From assembly GCA_001549895.1 (NCBI GenBank), contig AP014719.1, positions 2,852,001 to 2,916,000 of the forward strand: a stretch of 64,000 nucleotides of DNA, written 5' to 3'. Shown here piece by piece: positions 10,560 through 19,920 of the stretch (its first letter is position 1; every line of letters begins with the position of its first letter). This stretch comes from Arthrobacter sp. Hiyo8. GTDB taxonomy: Bacteria > Actinomycetota > Actinomycetes > Actinomycetales > Micrococcaceae. The notes beneath the pieces were generated by a model. It was not told the DNA's origin and ran no database searches. It was given only the letters and a program-made list of their open reading frames with translations. The position numbers were made by a program, and so were the translations under genes.

Positions 10560-11362
10560 GGGACGCCCTGACCCTGCGCGGCAACAACGCCCTCCTGACA
10601 CGCGCCAATCCGCTGGCCAAGTTCGTGTCGGTCTTCCTGATCACCCTGGTGTTGGCGTTGTCCATCGACTTGGTGTCAGCCTCGACCGCGCTCCTCGGCG
10701 AATTGGCGTTGTTCCCCCTCGCGGGGCTCACCGTGCGCTTGCTCTGGCAGCGCGGCTGGCCCTTGATTATCGCGGCCGCGCTCGGAGGTTGGAGCACCGC
10801 GATCCTGTCGGCGGACAGCGGAAGGATACTGCTCGACGTCGGGATCTGGTCCATTAGCGAAGGCTCGCTTCAGCTTGGACTCGGCTTCATGCTGCGGGGT
10901 CTTGCCATAGCGCTGCCTGCCATTCTCCTGATGAGTTGCACCGATCCCACCGATCTCGCCGATGCCCTGGCGCAAAAGGCGAAACTGCCGCACCGTTTTG
11001 TCTTGGGTACCCTGGCGGCCCTGCGGCTCGTGGGACTCATGGCGGAGGAGTGGCAGACCATCGGCATGGCACGGCGCGCGCGGGGTGTCGGCTCGCACGG
11101 AAGTCCGCCGCAACGGTTCAAGGCCATGCTTGGCCAAAGCTTCGGCTTGTTGGTCCAGGCGATTCGACGGGCGTCCCGCTTGGCGGTGACCATGGAGGCG
11201 CGCGGCTTCGGCGGCGGACGGCGGACCTGGGCGCGCGAATCCACCTACAGCCGCCTGGACGTCTGGGTTCTGGGCGGCGGGCTGGTCATCGCTGCCGCGG
11301 CCGTACTCGCGGCCCAATGGGCTGGGACCTGGCACTTCGTCTGGCTGAAGCAGCCCAACTGA
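10556..11362 (+). CDS. ykoC: ECF transporter T component (CbiQ-like permease)
   Basis: Energy-coupling membrane subunit of 268 residues. The N-terminus NPLAKFVSVFLITLVLALS is typical of the EcfT family. Two coupling-helix motifs are visible as AEEWQTIGMARRARG and ASRLAVTMEARGFGG, which contact the ATPase. Frame intact. The last codons and TGA stop (11360-11362) lie in the left arm of a 66-bp palindromic repeat, which may also end the transcript. Confidence 0.9.
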   Translation: MRDALTLRGNNALLTRANPLAKFVSVFLITLVLALSIDLVSASTALLGELALFPLAGLTVRLLWQRGWPLIIAAALGGWSTAILSADSGRILLDVGIWSISEGSLQLGLGFMLRGLAIALPAILLMSCTDPTDLADALAQKAKLPHRFVLGTLAALRLVGLMAEEWQTIGMARRARGVGSHGSPPQRFKAMLGQSFGLLVQAIRRASRLAVTMEARGFGGGRRTWARESTYSRLDVWVLGGGLVIAAAAVLAAQWAGTWHFVWLKQPN

Positions 11363-11419
11363 CTCGCAGTTGTTGTCGTTTTGACGCCCCAAAACGACAA
11401 CAACTGCGAGCTACTTGGG
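11354..11419. repeat. 66-bp palindromic element, copy 1 (ykoC 3' end)
   Basis: Arms of about 29 bases starting CCCAACTGACTCGCAG and ending in the near-perfect complement pair around a short loop with GTCGTTTT and AAAACGAC. The family recurs at 25225 (66 bp) and, enlarged, at 19652. The element overlaps the end of ykoC and contributes its stop codon. A long hairpin at a gene end could act as a bidirectional terminator or mRNA stabiliser. Confidence 0.82.
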
Positions 11420-11567
11420 TATTGGGCGGGCCGCCATCCGGCAGCCCGGGCACGCGACGGCGGCCGTTGCGACTTACTTATCGCACGAGGCGACTAGCGC
11501 TTGGCTGAATCAGCGGGTTGCGTCGCAGAATCTCCAATTCTTAGACCATCTGTGATATTTATTGATC

Positions 11568-13091
11568 ATGACGCAACCGACTGCCGAACATGTAGGTCTC
11601 CTCCTTCGCGACGCCCGCGGCGAAAAGGGCTGGACACAGGGACAGCTCGCCTCGGAACTGGGCACCAGCCAAAGCGCCATTGCCCGCATGGAACAAGGCA
11701 AGCAAAACCTCAGCCTGCGCATGATCGAGCGCCTCGAGTCGATCTTCGGACGAACCATCGTCAAGGTCGGCAAACGGCAGATGACCCACCTGCGCGTGGA
11801 GGGCGGACGTACGCTCTCCGGCTCGGTGGACGTCAACAGCAGCAAGAATGCCGGCGTCGCACTGCTTTGCGCGAGCCTCATCAACCGCGGCACCACCACC
11901 TTGCGGCGGCTCGCCCGGATCGAAGAAGTCAACCGGATCGTCGAGGTATTGACCTCCATCGGCGTCGAATGCACCTGGCTGAACGGCAACGATCTGCGCA
12001 TCCGCCGCCCGGAAACGCTGGACCTCGCCTCCATGGACGTGGAAGCCGCACGCCGCACCCGCAGCGTCATCATGCTGCTCGGCCCGCTCCTCGATGAGGC
12101 TGCCTCGTACCAACTGCCCTACGCCGGCGGTTGCGATCTCGGGACCCGGACCGTGGAACCGCACATGCAGGCGTTGCGGCAGTTCGGACTCTCGGTGGAG
12201 GCCAAGTCGGGCTTCTATTCCGTGCAGGCGCCGCCGGCCGACGGCGAGCACCGCACCTTCGTGCTCACGGAGCGCGGTGACACCGTAACGGAGAACGCCA
12301 TCATGGCCGCCGCACACCGCAGCGGTACCACGGTGATCCGCAATGCCAGCCCCAATTACATGGTGCAGGACCTTTGCTTCTACCTGCAGGGGCTCGGCGT
12401 GGTCATCGACGGCATCGGGACAACCACCCTGAAGATCACTGGGCGCCCGGCGATCGACGTCGACATTGAGTACTTCCCGTCCGAAGACCCGATCGAGGCC
12501 ATGAGCCTGATCACCGCGGGCATCGTGACCAACTCGGAAGTCACCATCTGCAGGGTCCCCATCGAGTTCATGGAGATCGAACTTGCCACGCTCGAGCAGA
12601 TGGGCCAACAGCTCGACATCTCCGGCGAGTACTTTGCGCGCAACGGACGGACGCGCTTGGTGGATGTCACCACCAAGCCATCACGGTTGCGCGCTCCGGA
12701 GGACAAGATCCATCCGATGCCGTTCCCGGGTCTAAACATCGACAACTTGCCGTTCTTCGCGGTCATCGCCGGCAACGCCGAAGGCCAGACCATGATCCAC
12801 GACTGGGTCTACGAAAACCGGGCCATCTACCTGACCGAACTCAACAAACTCGGCGCCCAGGTTCAACTGCTCGATCCGCACCGCATCTACGTCAATGGCC
12901 CCACCAAGTGGCGTGGCGCGGAAGTCGGATGCCCCCCGGCACTGCGACCCGCAGCTTGCCTGCTGCTGGCCATGCTGGCGGCCCGCGGCACGTCCGAGTT
13001 GCGCAACATCTACGTGATTGAGCGCGGATACGAGGACCTGGCCGAGCGGCTCAACACCATCGGCGCCAAGATCGAGTACTTCCAGGACTGA
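11568..13091 (+). CDS. murA: HTH-fused MurA-family enolpyruvyl transferase
   Basis: About 507 residues with an intact frame. Residues 8-60 are an XRE-type helix-turn-helix (WTQGQLASELGTSQSAIARMEQG). From about residue 74 it is UDP-N-acetylglucosamine 1-carboxyvinyltransferase, the first committed step of peptidoglycan synthesis. The active-site equivalents are present: Lys93 in SSKNA, Cys189 in YAGGCDLG and the Arg in ALRPAACLLL. Such HTH-MurA fusions are known in actinobacteria, so it could be a second, regulated MurA or a regulator derived from it. The start is placed at ATG 11568 rather than the upstream TTG 11562. Confidence 0.88.
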   Translation: MTQPTAEHVGLLLRDARGEKGWTQGQLASELGTSQSAIARMEQGKQNLSLRMIERLESIFGRTIVKVGKRQMTHLRVEGGRTLSGSVDVNSSKNAGVALLCASLINRGTTTLRRLARIEEVNRIVEVLTSIGVECTWLNGNDLRIRRPETLDLASMDVEAARRTRSVIMLLGPLLDEAASYQLPYAGGCDLGTRTVEPHMQALRQFGLSVEAKSGFYSVQAPPADGEHRTFVLTERGDTVTENAIMAAAHRSGTTVIRNASPNYMVQDLCFYLQGLGVVIDGIGTTTLKITGRPAIDVDIEYFPSEDPIEAMSLITAGIVTNSEVTICRVPIEFMEIELATLEQMGQQLDISGEYFARNGRTRLVDVTTKPSRLRAPEDKIHPMPFPGLNIDNLPFFAVIAGNAEGQTMIHDWVYENRAIYLTELNKLGAQVQLLDPHRIYVNGPTKWRGAEVGCPPALRPAACLLLAMLAARGTSELRNIYVIERGYEDLAERLNTIGAKIEYFQD

Positions 13092-13141
13092 TGGGGGCGG
13101 AGAACGTCGGAATCTCCACGATTCGGACTGACCAGCAGGAC

Positions 13142-13229
13142 ATTCTGCTGGATCATCCGGAGTCAGCGTTCGCTCACCCCCGAAAACAATGGGTTTGCCT
13201 TCTGCGCCCTGGCGATGATCCGGCAAAAT
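13142..13229. repeat. 88-bp inverted-repeat element, copy B
   Basis: The left end ATTCTGCTGGATCA is identical to copy A; the right end TGATCCGGCAAAAT has two changes from the perfect complement. Length is again 88 bp. It begins 50 bp after the murA stop and ends 12 bp from the stop of the AbiEi/DUF559 gene, forming one of two bracketing copies. Confidence 0.8.
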
Positions 13230-13241
13230 CCGTCGTTGCGA

Positions 13242-14065
13242 TCACCTCTGTTCGTCGTGTAGGGCGAGGACGGCACGGATTTCGTCCATCACCTGCTCCG
13301 GGTTGTTCCAAATCTGCTCGGGGGCGAAGCTCAGGAGGTCAAAGCCACGTGCCTGTGCAGCGTTCAGGCGTGCCATATCTTTCCTCCAAGCCTCCCGCGA
13401 GCTGTGGAAGGCGTAGCCGTTGACTTCAACGATGAGCCACCGTCCAATGAGAAAGTCCACACGTCCCACGCCGCGGATTTTGACTTGGCGACGGAATGTC
13501 AGGCCTTCTGATTCGAACAGCAGACGGGCGCTGATCTCCGGTACGGATTCGGACAGGCCGTCTGCCTTGGCGAGAAGCCTCCTGGCGTTTCCGTAGTAGT
13601 TGGCGGAGATCTCGCTTTCGAGCAGGGCCCGCGGGATGCCGAACTGCTGTATGGCAGACTGCGCAATCGAAATGGCATCGACCTCTGGCAAGCAGACCAA
13701 TGCATGAATCACAGTGTCCTCGACGGATGCCAAGGGGACGGCATTCTCCCGAGATAGGCGTAGGCCGCCATGCCGGACGAAGCCCCGGCCCGGCAGTGCC
13801 GCGTAGCCAGGTGCACGCGCATGGGCTTGTCCTTGATCCACAGGCCGTAGCGTAAAGCTGCGCTCGCGCAGGTGACATGCCCGTTATTGAGGATCGCCGT
13901 GAGGTATTCCTGATCCGCTGACGGGAGGGCCCACACGCCTTTTCGCGGTTGGTGTGCCCCGGCGGAAGCCAACTTGCGGATGGCTGAGGGCGTATAGCCG
14001 CTGGCGCGCAGTAGGCCCACGCGCGCGACCCCACCCACCGTGGCAAGGAATTCCAAAGCATCCAT
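13242..14065 (-). CDS. AbiEi-like and DUF559 (Vsr-like nuclease fold) protein
   Basis: About 275 residues with one base missing near 13770. The N-terminal 70 residues (VARVGLLRASGYTPSAIRKL, GVWALP) look like the winged-helix AbiEi-type antitoxin N-domain. The C-terminal 110 residues carry a DUF559/Vsr-like endonuclease core: RVDFLIG, LIVEVNGYAFH, then a basic helix and DLLSFAPEQIW. The Asp and Glu in these positions are the expected metal ligands. The start ATG 14065 is chosen by homology to MDALEF-type starts; an upstream ATG at 14137 would run into repeat C. The gene is bracketed by two 88-bp elements. Biological role is unknown. Confidence 0.75.
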
Positions 14066-14135
14066 GGATCCAGCTATCCATGGAATTGCGGCTGACGCCC
14101 CAGGGAATGTGCCGTATGTGGATGAGTTGGCGGAC

Positions 14136-14223
14136 ATTCTGCTGGATCACCCGGGGTGGCTTATCGCTAATGCCCGGAAAATAGAGGCTGTCCCCCGGTC
14201 CTGTCGGAGTGATCCAGGAGAAT
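14136..14223. repeat. 88-bp inverted-repeat element, copy C
   Basis: Starts with the same ATTCTGCTGGATCA and ends TGATCCAGGAGAAT, one change from a perfect match, with length again 88 bp. It lies 70 bp upstream of the AbiEi/DUF559 start and 64 bp upstream of the glutamate-cysteine ligase start, so it may also affect either promoter. Confidence 0.8.
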
Positions 14224-14287
14224 CCCTCGGGCGGCCCGTAAAATCCCGGTCTGTCTCCGCAAGGCTGCCATGGCGCACAATTGATCC

Positions 14288-15552
14288 GTGCGCACTTTTG
14301 GTGTGGAGGAGGAGTTGCTGATCGTCGATCCCGTGACCGGCGAGCCGCTCGCGCTTGCCGACGCGCTCCTCTCGGCCCCGCCCACGACGGCGCCGCCCAC
14401 GATGACGCTGCCCAGGCCGCCCAGGATGGCACCGAACCCGGACCCACCCTCGAGGAGATCGACGGTCCCGATACCGGCCTAAGCCACGAGCTCAAACTTG
14501 AGCAGATCGAAACCCAGACCCGCCCATGCCGCAGCTACGCCGAGCTCCTGCACCAGATCCGCAGGGGCGCGGCCTCGCCAGCCATGCCGCTCGGCGCCAC
14601 GGCGCTCGGATCGCCGCGTTGGCCACATCGCCCGTGGACGCCGCGTTGCACACCACTCCGGATCCCCGGTACGCCATCATGCTCGAACGGTTCGGTATCA
14701 CGGCGCACGAACAGCTCACGTGCGGATTCCACGTGCACACATCGATCGAGTCCCCGAGGAAGGCGTGATGGTCTTGGACCGCATCCGGGACAAGCTCGCG
14801 GTCTTCACGGCGATGAGCGCCAATTCTCCCTACTGGCGTGGCCTGGCCACGGGTTTTGAGAGCTATCGGACGCAGGCGTGGAACCGCTGGCCTTCGTCGG
14901 GCCGTCAGCCATCTTCGGTTCCCTGGCTGCTTACCGGCGGGTTGTCCGGAGGCTCATCGAAACGGGAGTGCTGCTGGACGAGGGGATGGTCTACTTCGAC
15001 GCCAGGCTGTCCCGGCACGTTCCCACGGTGGAGGTCCGGGTGGCCGATGTCTGCCTCCGGGCCGAGGATGCGGCGCTCATCGCGGTGCTCGTCAGGGCAC
15101 TGGTTGAGACTTCTGTTCGTGAATACCATGCCGGAATAGAGCCCGCTGCCGTGCCCACTGCGCTTTTGCGGATGGCGTCCTGGCAAGCAAGCAACTTCGG
15201 ACTGCGTACCGAACTGCTGGACTTCGGAACCTTTCGCCCGGAACCCGCCGCCGACGTCGTCTGGTCGTTGGTGGAATACTTGGAACCAGTGCTCGCCGAA
15301 CAGGGTGAATTCGACTTGGTCCAAACCGGCGTGGCAGCCATCTTGAGCCGTGGCAACGGCGCTATCGAACAGCGTGGTGTTGCCGGGCGCTGGAGCGAGA
15401 GCAACGGGAGCGCGCCCGACGCCGCCGGGCTGGCCGCCGTCGTCGAGCACGCCGTCCAGATCACGATGCGCTCAGAGAGGGACGAGAGCGACACCAAGCC
15501 GCAACCCGTCCTCACCTGGGTGCGCCAGGACTGGCGCGAAGCGCCCGGCTAG
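14288..15552 (+). CDS. ybdK: Carboxylate-amine ligase, glutamate-cysteine ligase 2 family (YbdK)
   Basis: ATP-dependent ligase of the GCS2 family, about 422 residues, starting at GTG 14288 ([15 protein letters not shown], the family N-terminus). Four missing bases (about 14400, 14540, 14765 and 14875) break the frame. Key segments recovered are [23 protein letters not shown] (the His-rich strand), [28 protein letters not shown] and [20 protein letters not shown]. In E. coli, YbdK has weak glutamate-cysteine ligase activity; actinobacteria make mycothiol, so the physiological product here is uncertain. Its stop overlaps the metZ stop from the other strand. Confidence 0.85.
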
Positions 15553-16756
15553 ACCTGCTTGAGGGCCCGCTCGAGGTCCCCGATGAGATCGTCCACATCC
15601 TCCAGCCCCACCGAAAGCCGCACGACGCCGTCGCTCAGGCCAATTGCCGCGCGGCCTTCCGGACCCATGGCACGGTGCGTGGTGGTGGCGGGATGGGTGA
15701 TGAGGGACTTGGAGTCGCCGAGGTTGTTCGAGATGTCGATGACGGCGAGCCCGTCCAGCAGCGCGAAAGCGGCCTCCTTCGCCGATCGCCCTGCGGAGGG
15801 AGCAGCTCGAAGGTGAGCACAGTTCCGCCGGCCTTCATTTGCTTTGCGGCGAGCTCGAACTGTGGGTGCGACTTCAGCAGCGGGTACTTGACCCAGCTGA
15901 TGGCCGGCTGTTCCTCGAGCCACTCGGCGATCCGCAACGCAGACGCCGAGGAGTGGTTGACGCGCAGCGCCATCGTCTCCAGGCCCTTGGTCAGGACCCA
16001 GGCGTTGAACGCGGAAAGAGACGGACCGGTGTGCCGCATGAGCTGCTTGACGGGACCGTCGATGAACTCCTTGGTGCCCAGGATCGCTCCGCCAAGGACC
16101 CGACCCTGGCCGTCGATGTGCTTGGTGCCCGAGTAGACAATCACGTCTGCTCCGAGATCGCCGCAGCGCTGCAGGAGGGGAGTGGCGAAGACGTTGTCGA
16201 CGACCACCGTGGCGCCGGCCGCGTGGGCCAGCTCGCTCACCGCGGCGATGTCCACGATTTCCTGCATGGGGTTCGACGGCGACTCGAAGAACACTGCCGT
16301 TGTCGGCTCGGACAGAGCGGCACGCCACTGGTCCAAGTCAGGCCCGTCGACGAAGACGGTCTCGACGCCCCAGCGCGGCAGGATCTCATTGAGGATGACG
16401 AAACAGGAGCCGAAGAGCGAGCGGGCGGCAACTACGCGGTCACCGGCAGCAAGCAACGCACCGAGGGCGGTGAAGACAGCGGACATGCCCGACGCCGTCG
16501 CGAAGCACGCTTCGGTGCCTTCGAGCAGGCGGAGGCGCTCCTGGAAGGTAGCTACGGAGGGGTTGCCGTAACGGGAGTAGACGAAGCGTTCGTCCTCGCC
16601 CGTAAATGCTCGCTCGGCGGCTGCGGCGGACTCGTAGACGAAGCCGGAGTTCAGGAAGACGGCCTCGGACGTTTCCTGGAAGTTGGTACGGTCAAGACCG
16701 CCGCGGACGGCCTGGGTGTCAGGGCTCCAGCTGGCGGCGTCAGGGTTGAAAGTCAC
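15549..16756 (-). CDS. metZ: O-succinylhomoserine sulfhydrylase
   Basis: PLP enzyme of the Cys/Met metabolism family, about 403 residues, forming homocysteine from O-succinylhomoserine and sulfide. Visible are [39 protein letters not shown] and the PLP-lysine in [13 protein letters not shown]. One base is missing near 15795; the repaired C-terminus ends with [14 protein letters not shown] and [14 protein letters not shown]. Start GTG 16756 abuts the rhodanese stop. It is the last gene of an operon with DUF1737 and rhodanese genes behind a SAM-IV-type riboswitch, which supports the methionine role. Confidence 0.9.
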
Positions 16757-17166
16757 TTAGATGTTCCCCAGGTTCGTCGGAAGTCCACGGTTTTTCCAGC
16801 CGTTAACGGTTCGCTCGCCGTAGCGGTCCGGCTCGCCCTCAAAGCCCTCGAGGACGTTGTAGGAGGTGTAGCCGGCCTGGGTGGCGGCAATCGCGGCGGC
16901 GATGGAGCGCTGTCCGGAGCGGCAGAGGAAAACCAGTTCGGTGCCATCCGCCTCCGGGGCCTGCTGCGTCAACTCTTCGATGAAACGGGTGTTGGGATGC
17001 CTCCGGCCAGGTTCCACTGGATGAACAGGGGATCGTTCTCGGTGGCTTTGGTGTCCGGGATCCCGATGTGTGCCCACTCGCCTTCGGTGCGGACGTCCAC
17101 CAGGATGGCGCCCTGCTCGAGCTTGGCCCAGGCGTCGTGCGGGCTGAGGTCGCCTGCGTAGCTCAT
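16757..17166 (-). CDS. Rhodanese-like sulfurtransferase
   Basis: Single rhodanese domain of about 136 residues. N-terminal LVDVRTEGEWAHIGIPD and the active-site loop FLCRSGQRS with the catalytic cysteine are clear, followed by a NGWKNRGLP C-terminus. One base is missing near 16995. It sits between DUF1737 and metZ, overlapping the former by ATGA and abutting the latter, so it may handle sulfane sulfur for homocysteine synthesis. That role is inference from position. Confidence 0.88.
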
Positions 17167-17420
17167 GCGTGGCCCTCGCCGTCGAACTCTTCATCAAGCT
17201 GGTCCACCGCATTGGCAACGGCGGCATCTGCGCTCGCGATTGCCGCGGGCAGGACGATGGCCTGTGCCACGATTACGTCCGTGCCGTTGAAGGTCGCGGC
17301 CGGGCTGCCGTGCAACACGTATCCCTCCGCGAGGGCGGTGGAGATCCGCTCGCAGAATTCCTTGGTGTCAGGGCCCGTGATGAGACGGTACGAGAGTTTT
17401 TCTTCGGTGGGTTCAGGCAT
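17163..17420 (-). CDS. DUF1737 domain protein
   Basis: An 85-residue protein with the DUF1737 pattern LSYRLITGPDTKEFCERISTAL, EGYVLHGSPAATFNG and VIVAQAIVLP. Function is unknown; the family is small and soluble. The ATG at 17420 has GAGGAG upstream and the riboswitch is 41 bp further up, so it is the first gene of the riboswitch-controlled DUF1737-rhodanese-metZ operon. Confidence 0.85.
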   Translation of the reverse strand: MPEPTEEKLSYRLITGPDTKEFCERISTALAEGYVLHGSPAATFNGTDVIVAQAIVLPAAIASADAAVANAVDQLDEEFDGEGHA

Positions 17421-17460
17421 TGGTGCTCCTCAGTCACGCTTGCAGTTCGAAAGTGTCGAT

Positions 17461-17546
17461 ACGCCGAGTAGTCACCTGAGGCACCCCGCCGGAGAGAGGG
17501 TTGCCGACCAGCAAGTCAGGGCTTCGCGCTGGTGCTCATTACTCAA
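17461..17546 (-). promoter_or_regulatory. SAM-IV-type riboswitch
   Basis: Read on the minus strand, the segment has the core of the actinobacterial SAM-IV class: a P1 stem (GAGTA pairing with TACTC), GCACCAGCG, AAGCCCTGACTTGCTGG, CGGCAACCCTC, and GGGGTGCCTCAGGTGA. It precedes a metZ operon, as expected for a SAM sensor. Assignment is from memory of the consensus, not a covariance-model search. Confidence 0.82.
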
Positions 17547-17612
17547 GAAGAAAAATAACATCCACGACGGCGGCCTGCATCACCGGCCGACGTCATGTTC
17601 CGTAACCGGGGA

Positions 17613-17971
17613 CTAGGACTCGGTTTCATTGGGCAGCGGTTCCAGGCTGGCCTGGATCCGGGTGGAATGGCGTCGAACCGCGATGCTACTGCCGTAGGGG
17701 AGTGACGAAAAGTGGAACCTTGATGCTTCCGGATTTCCAGCAGTTCGTGGACGGATATCCCGGTGGCCGTGGCGAGTGCATGCAGCGAGAGGCTGTTGTG
17801 ATGAGCCAAGGCAAAAACCACACCCGACAGGGCTTCGAAACCTTCTGTCTCGTAGATTTCCTTCACCAAGTTGGACATGCCATTTGCATCATCGATTGAT
17901 CCCGCTGACGCACCAGTCGCCATGGCCGTCAGGGACCATGCAGCAGAGTCGGGGCTGATGTAGATGCTCAT
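17613..17971 (-). CDS. Conserved hypothetical protein with HTH-like segment
   Basis: About 119 residues. The middle part (GFEALSGVVFALAHHNSLSLHALATATGISVHELLEIRKHQ) looks like an all-helical domain with a HTH-like turn at ATATGISVHELLE. I do not recognise the family. The open frame continues to 17543 with a low-quality tail, but adding one base near 17695 gives a basic-to-acidic C-terminus ending at 17613 that fits better. It is divergent from the AsnC-type gene, so the 54-bp gap between the two starts may be a shared promoter. Confidence 0.55.
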
Positions 17972-18025
17972 GTCGATACCCTACGGACTCAGGCCCGCTT
18001 GGGAATGGGCGATACGTTTATCTTT

Positions 18026-18457
18026 ATGGCAGCACTCACCGACCTTGACCGCCAGCTCCTCTCCGCTCTCCGGGAGGACGGCAGGGCCTCCGTGGCGAGC
18101 CTTGCGCGCAAGCTGGGCGTTGCTCGGGCCACCGTGAATAGCCGGCTTGAGCGTCTTGTCTCCTCGGGGACCATCGTTGGCTTCACCGCGAGGGTGCGCG
18201 ACGAGGTGGATCCACTTGCGATCCGGGCCATTGCGCTCATTGCCGTGGAGGGAAGGTCGGCGGACAAGGTCATTCGCCAACTCCGCGGACTTCCCGAGAT
18301 TTGGGCGCTACACACCACGAACGGCGGTTGGGATCTCGTGGCCGAGTTGCGCACGGAAAGCCTCAGCGACTTTGACCAGGTGTTGGGGAGGATCCGCGGG
18401 ATCGAGGGGATCGTCAATAGCGAGACGAGCCTGCTGCTCAGTTCCGTCCTGCGATAG
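18026..18457 (+). CDS. Lrp/AsnC family transcriptional regulator
   Basis: 143 residues. Residues 2-50 form the winged HTH (LTDLDRQLLSALREDGRASVASLARKLGVARATVNSRLERL), and the rest is the ligand-binding RAM domain with LRGLPEIWALHTTNGGWDL and GIVNSETSLLLSS. The ATG 18026 is chosen because it starts the domain. The neighbouring ornithine cyclodeaminase gene, 160 bp downstream in the same direction, suggests control by an amino acid such as arginine, ornithine or proline, as is common for this pair. Confidence 0.9.
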   Translation: MAALTDLDRQLLSALREDGRASVASLARKLGVARATVNSRLERLVSSGTIVGFTARVRDEVDPLAIRAIALIAVEGRSADKVIRQLRGLPEIWALHTTNGGWDLVAELRTESLSDFDQVLGRIRGIEGIVNSETSLLLSSVLR

Positions 18458-18616
18458 TCGCTTTTATGACGGACGCCTGCCGTTGATCATTGTGTGCATA
18501 AGCAGTCATCATTTTGTGCATGTTTTCAATGAAAAGTACGTACTTTGGCAATTGTGGATGCATATCGCCGCTCCGTAGCCTCGTAGCAACAGTGCTTATG
18601 AGGGAAAGGAGCGCAC

Positions 18617-19647
18617 ATGACGCGCTTTGTCGATGTCCGCAATATGGTTCGTTGGACGGCCGGACGGGCCCGGAGACCATCATCTCGGAGATGATGCAGT
18701 ACCTGGAAGACGACTTCCGGCGGTGGGAATCTTTTGACAAGACTCCGCGGGTGGCAAGCCACACGCCATTTGGCGTCATCGAGCTGATGCCCACCAGCGA
18801 CCAGGAAACCTACGGCTTCAAGTATGTAAACGGACACCCCTCGAATCCCGCGCGCGGCTTCCAGACCGTGACAGCTTTCGGTGTCCTGTCCGACGTCCAC
18901 AACGGCTACCCGACGTTCCTTGCGGAGATGACAGTGCTGACAGCGTTGCGGACGGCGGCCACGTCCGGCATGGTCGCTAAGAAGCTCGCGCGCCCCGATG
19001 CCCGGATCATGGCGATGATCGGAACCGGAACCCAATCGGAGTTTCAGGCGCTGGCCTTCCGGGCGGCCCTGGGTATAAACAGTGTGAGGATCTGGGACAC
19101 GGACCCGGCAGCGATGGAGAAGTTCGTCCGGAACATGGCTCCCCTCGGCTTCGACATCACCATCGCAGACTCGGCGGCCCATGCAGTGGAGGGCGCCGAC
19201 GTCGTCACCACATGCACGGCGGACAAGGCCAATGCCACGATCCTGACAGCAGACCAGGTTTCGCCCGGAGTCCACATCAACGCGATCGGAGGCGACTGCC
19301 CAGGGAAGACTGAACTCGACGCTGCCATCCTCGGCCTCGGTGACGTCTTTGTGGAATACGATCCCCAGACGCGGATTGAAGGCGAGATCCAGCAAATGTC
19401 CGCCGATTTTCCCGTCACCGAATTCTGGCAGGTCCTGGCCGGGCACGCTCCGGGCCGGACCTCCAAGGACCAAATCACGATATTCGATTCCGTGGGCTTC
19501 GCGATCGAGGACTTTTCCGCCTTGAGGTATCTCCGCGACGCCGTTGAGGGTTCAGAATTCTTCGAGGAGATTGACCTCGTCGCTAATCCCGATGACCCCA
19601 AGGACCTCTTCGGCCTGGTGCGGGAACTGTCGCCGATCGGCTCCTGA
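18617..19647 (+). CDS. ocd: Ornithine cyclodeaminase
   Basis: NAD-dependent enzyme converting ornithine to proline and ammonia, about 343 residues. The start MTRFVDVRNMVRW at ATG 18617 (AGGAG upstream) is followed by one missing base near 18658, then an open frame. The Rossmann motif IGTGTQSEFQ, the segment TTCTADKANATIL and the catalytic Asp region INAIGGDCPGKTELD match the ocd/mu-crystallin family. The ACPGGKTEL-like signature and PTSDQETYGFKYVNGHP N-domain favour ornithine cyclodeaminase over lysine or alanine dehydrogenase members. Confidence 0.87.
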
Positions 19648-19651
19648 GATG

Positions 19652-19830
19652 CCCAACTGGTCCCACCGCCACCCTCGCCTCGCAAGTCCCCGTCGGCTCC
19701 CAGCCTTCGCGAGCTCAGGCAGGGACCCTCGCCGGCGGGGCCCCACGGCCAGGGAACCCGGGCGGCGTGGGCCCACGCATTTGTTGTCGTTTTGGAGCCT
19801 CTAAACGACAACTACTGCTAGTCAGTTGGG
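19652..19830. repeat. 179-bp composite palindromic repeat
   Basis: Begins CCCAACTGG and ends CTAGTCAGTTGGG, like the 66-bp elements. Between them it carries a GC-rich module (about 19692-19770, with CTCCCAGCCTTCGCGAGCTC and CCTCGCCGGCG) that is also found in the 114-bp elements at 39958 and 40932, followed by the hairpin GTCGTTTTGG...AAACGAC. It fills most of the gap after ocd. Confidence 0.75.
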
Positions 19831-19920
19831 TGGGAGAAGCCTGGTGCGCCGGCCCCAGAACCGGCGCACCAGACGTTTTATCCGGGCATCCCGCCTGCCC
19901 AGCCCATCCCGCCGGCCCGG

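Noticed and set aside
14066..14137. Upstream ATG 14137 as the start of the AbiEi/DUF559 gene
   Set aside because: It would place the first codons inside repeat copy C and add residues without family similarity; the ATG at 14065 starts at the domain.
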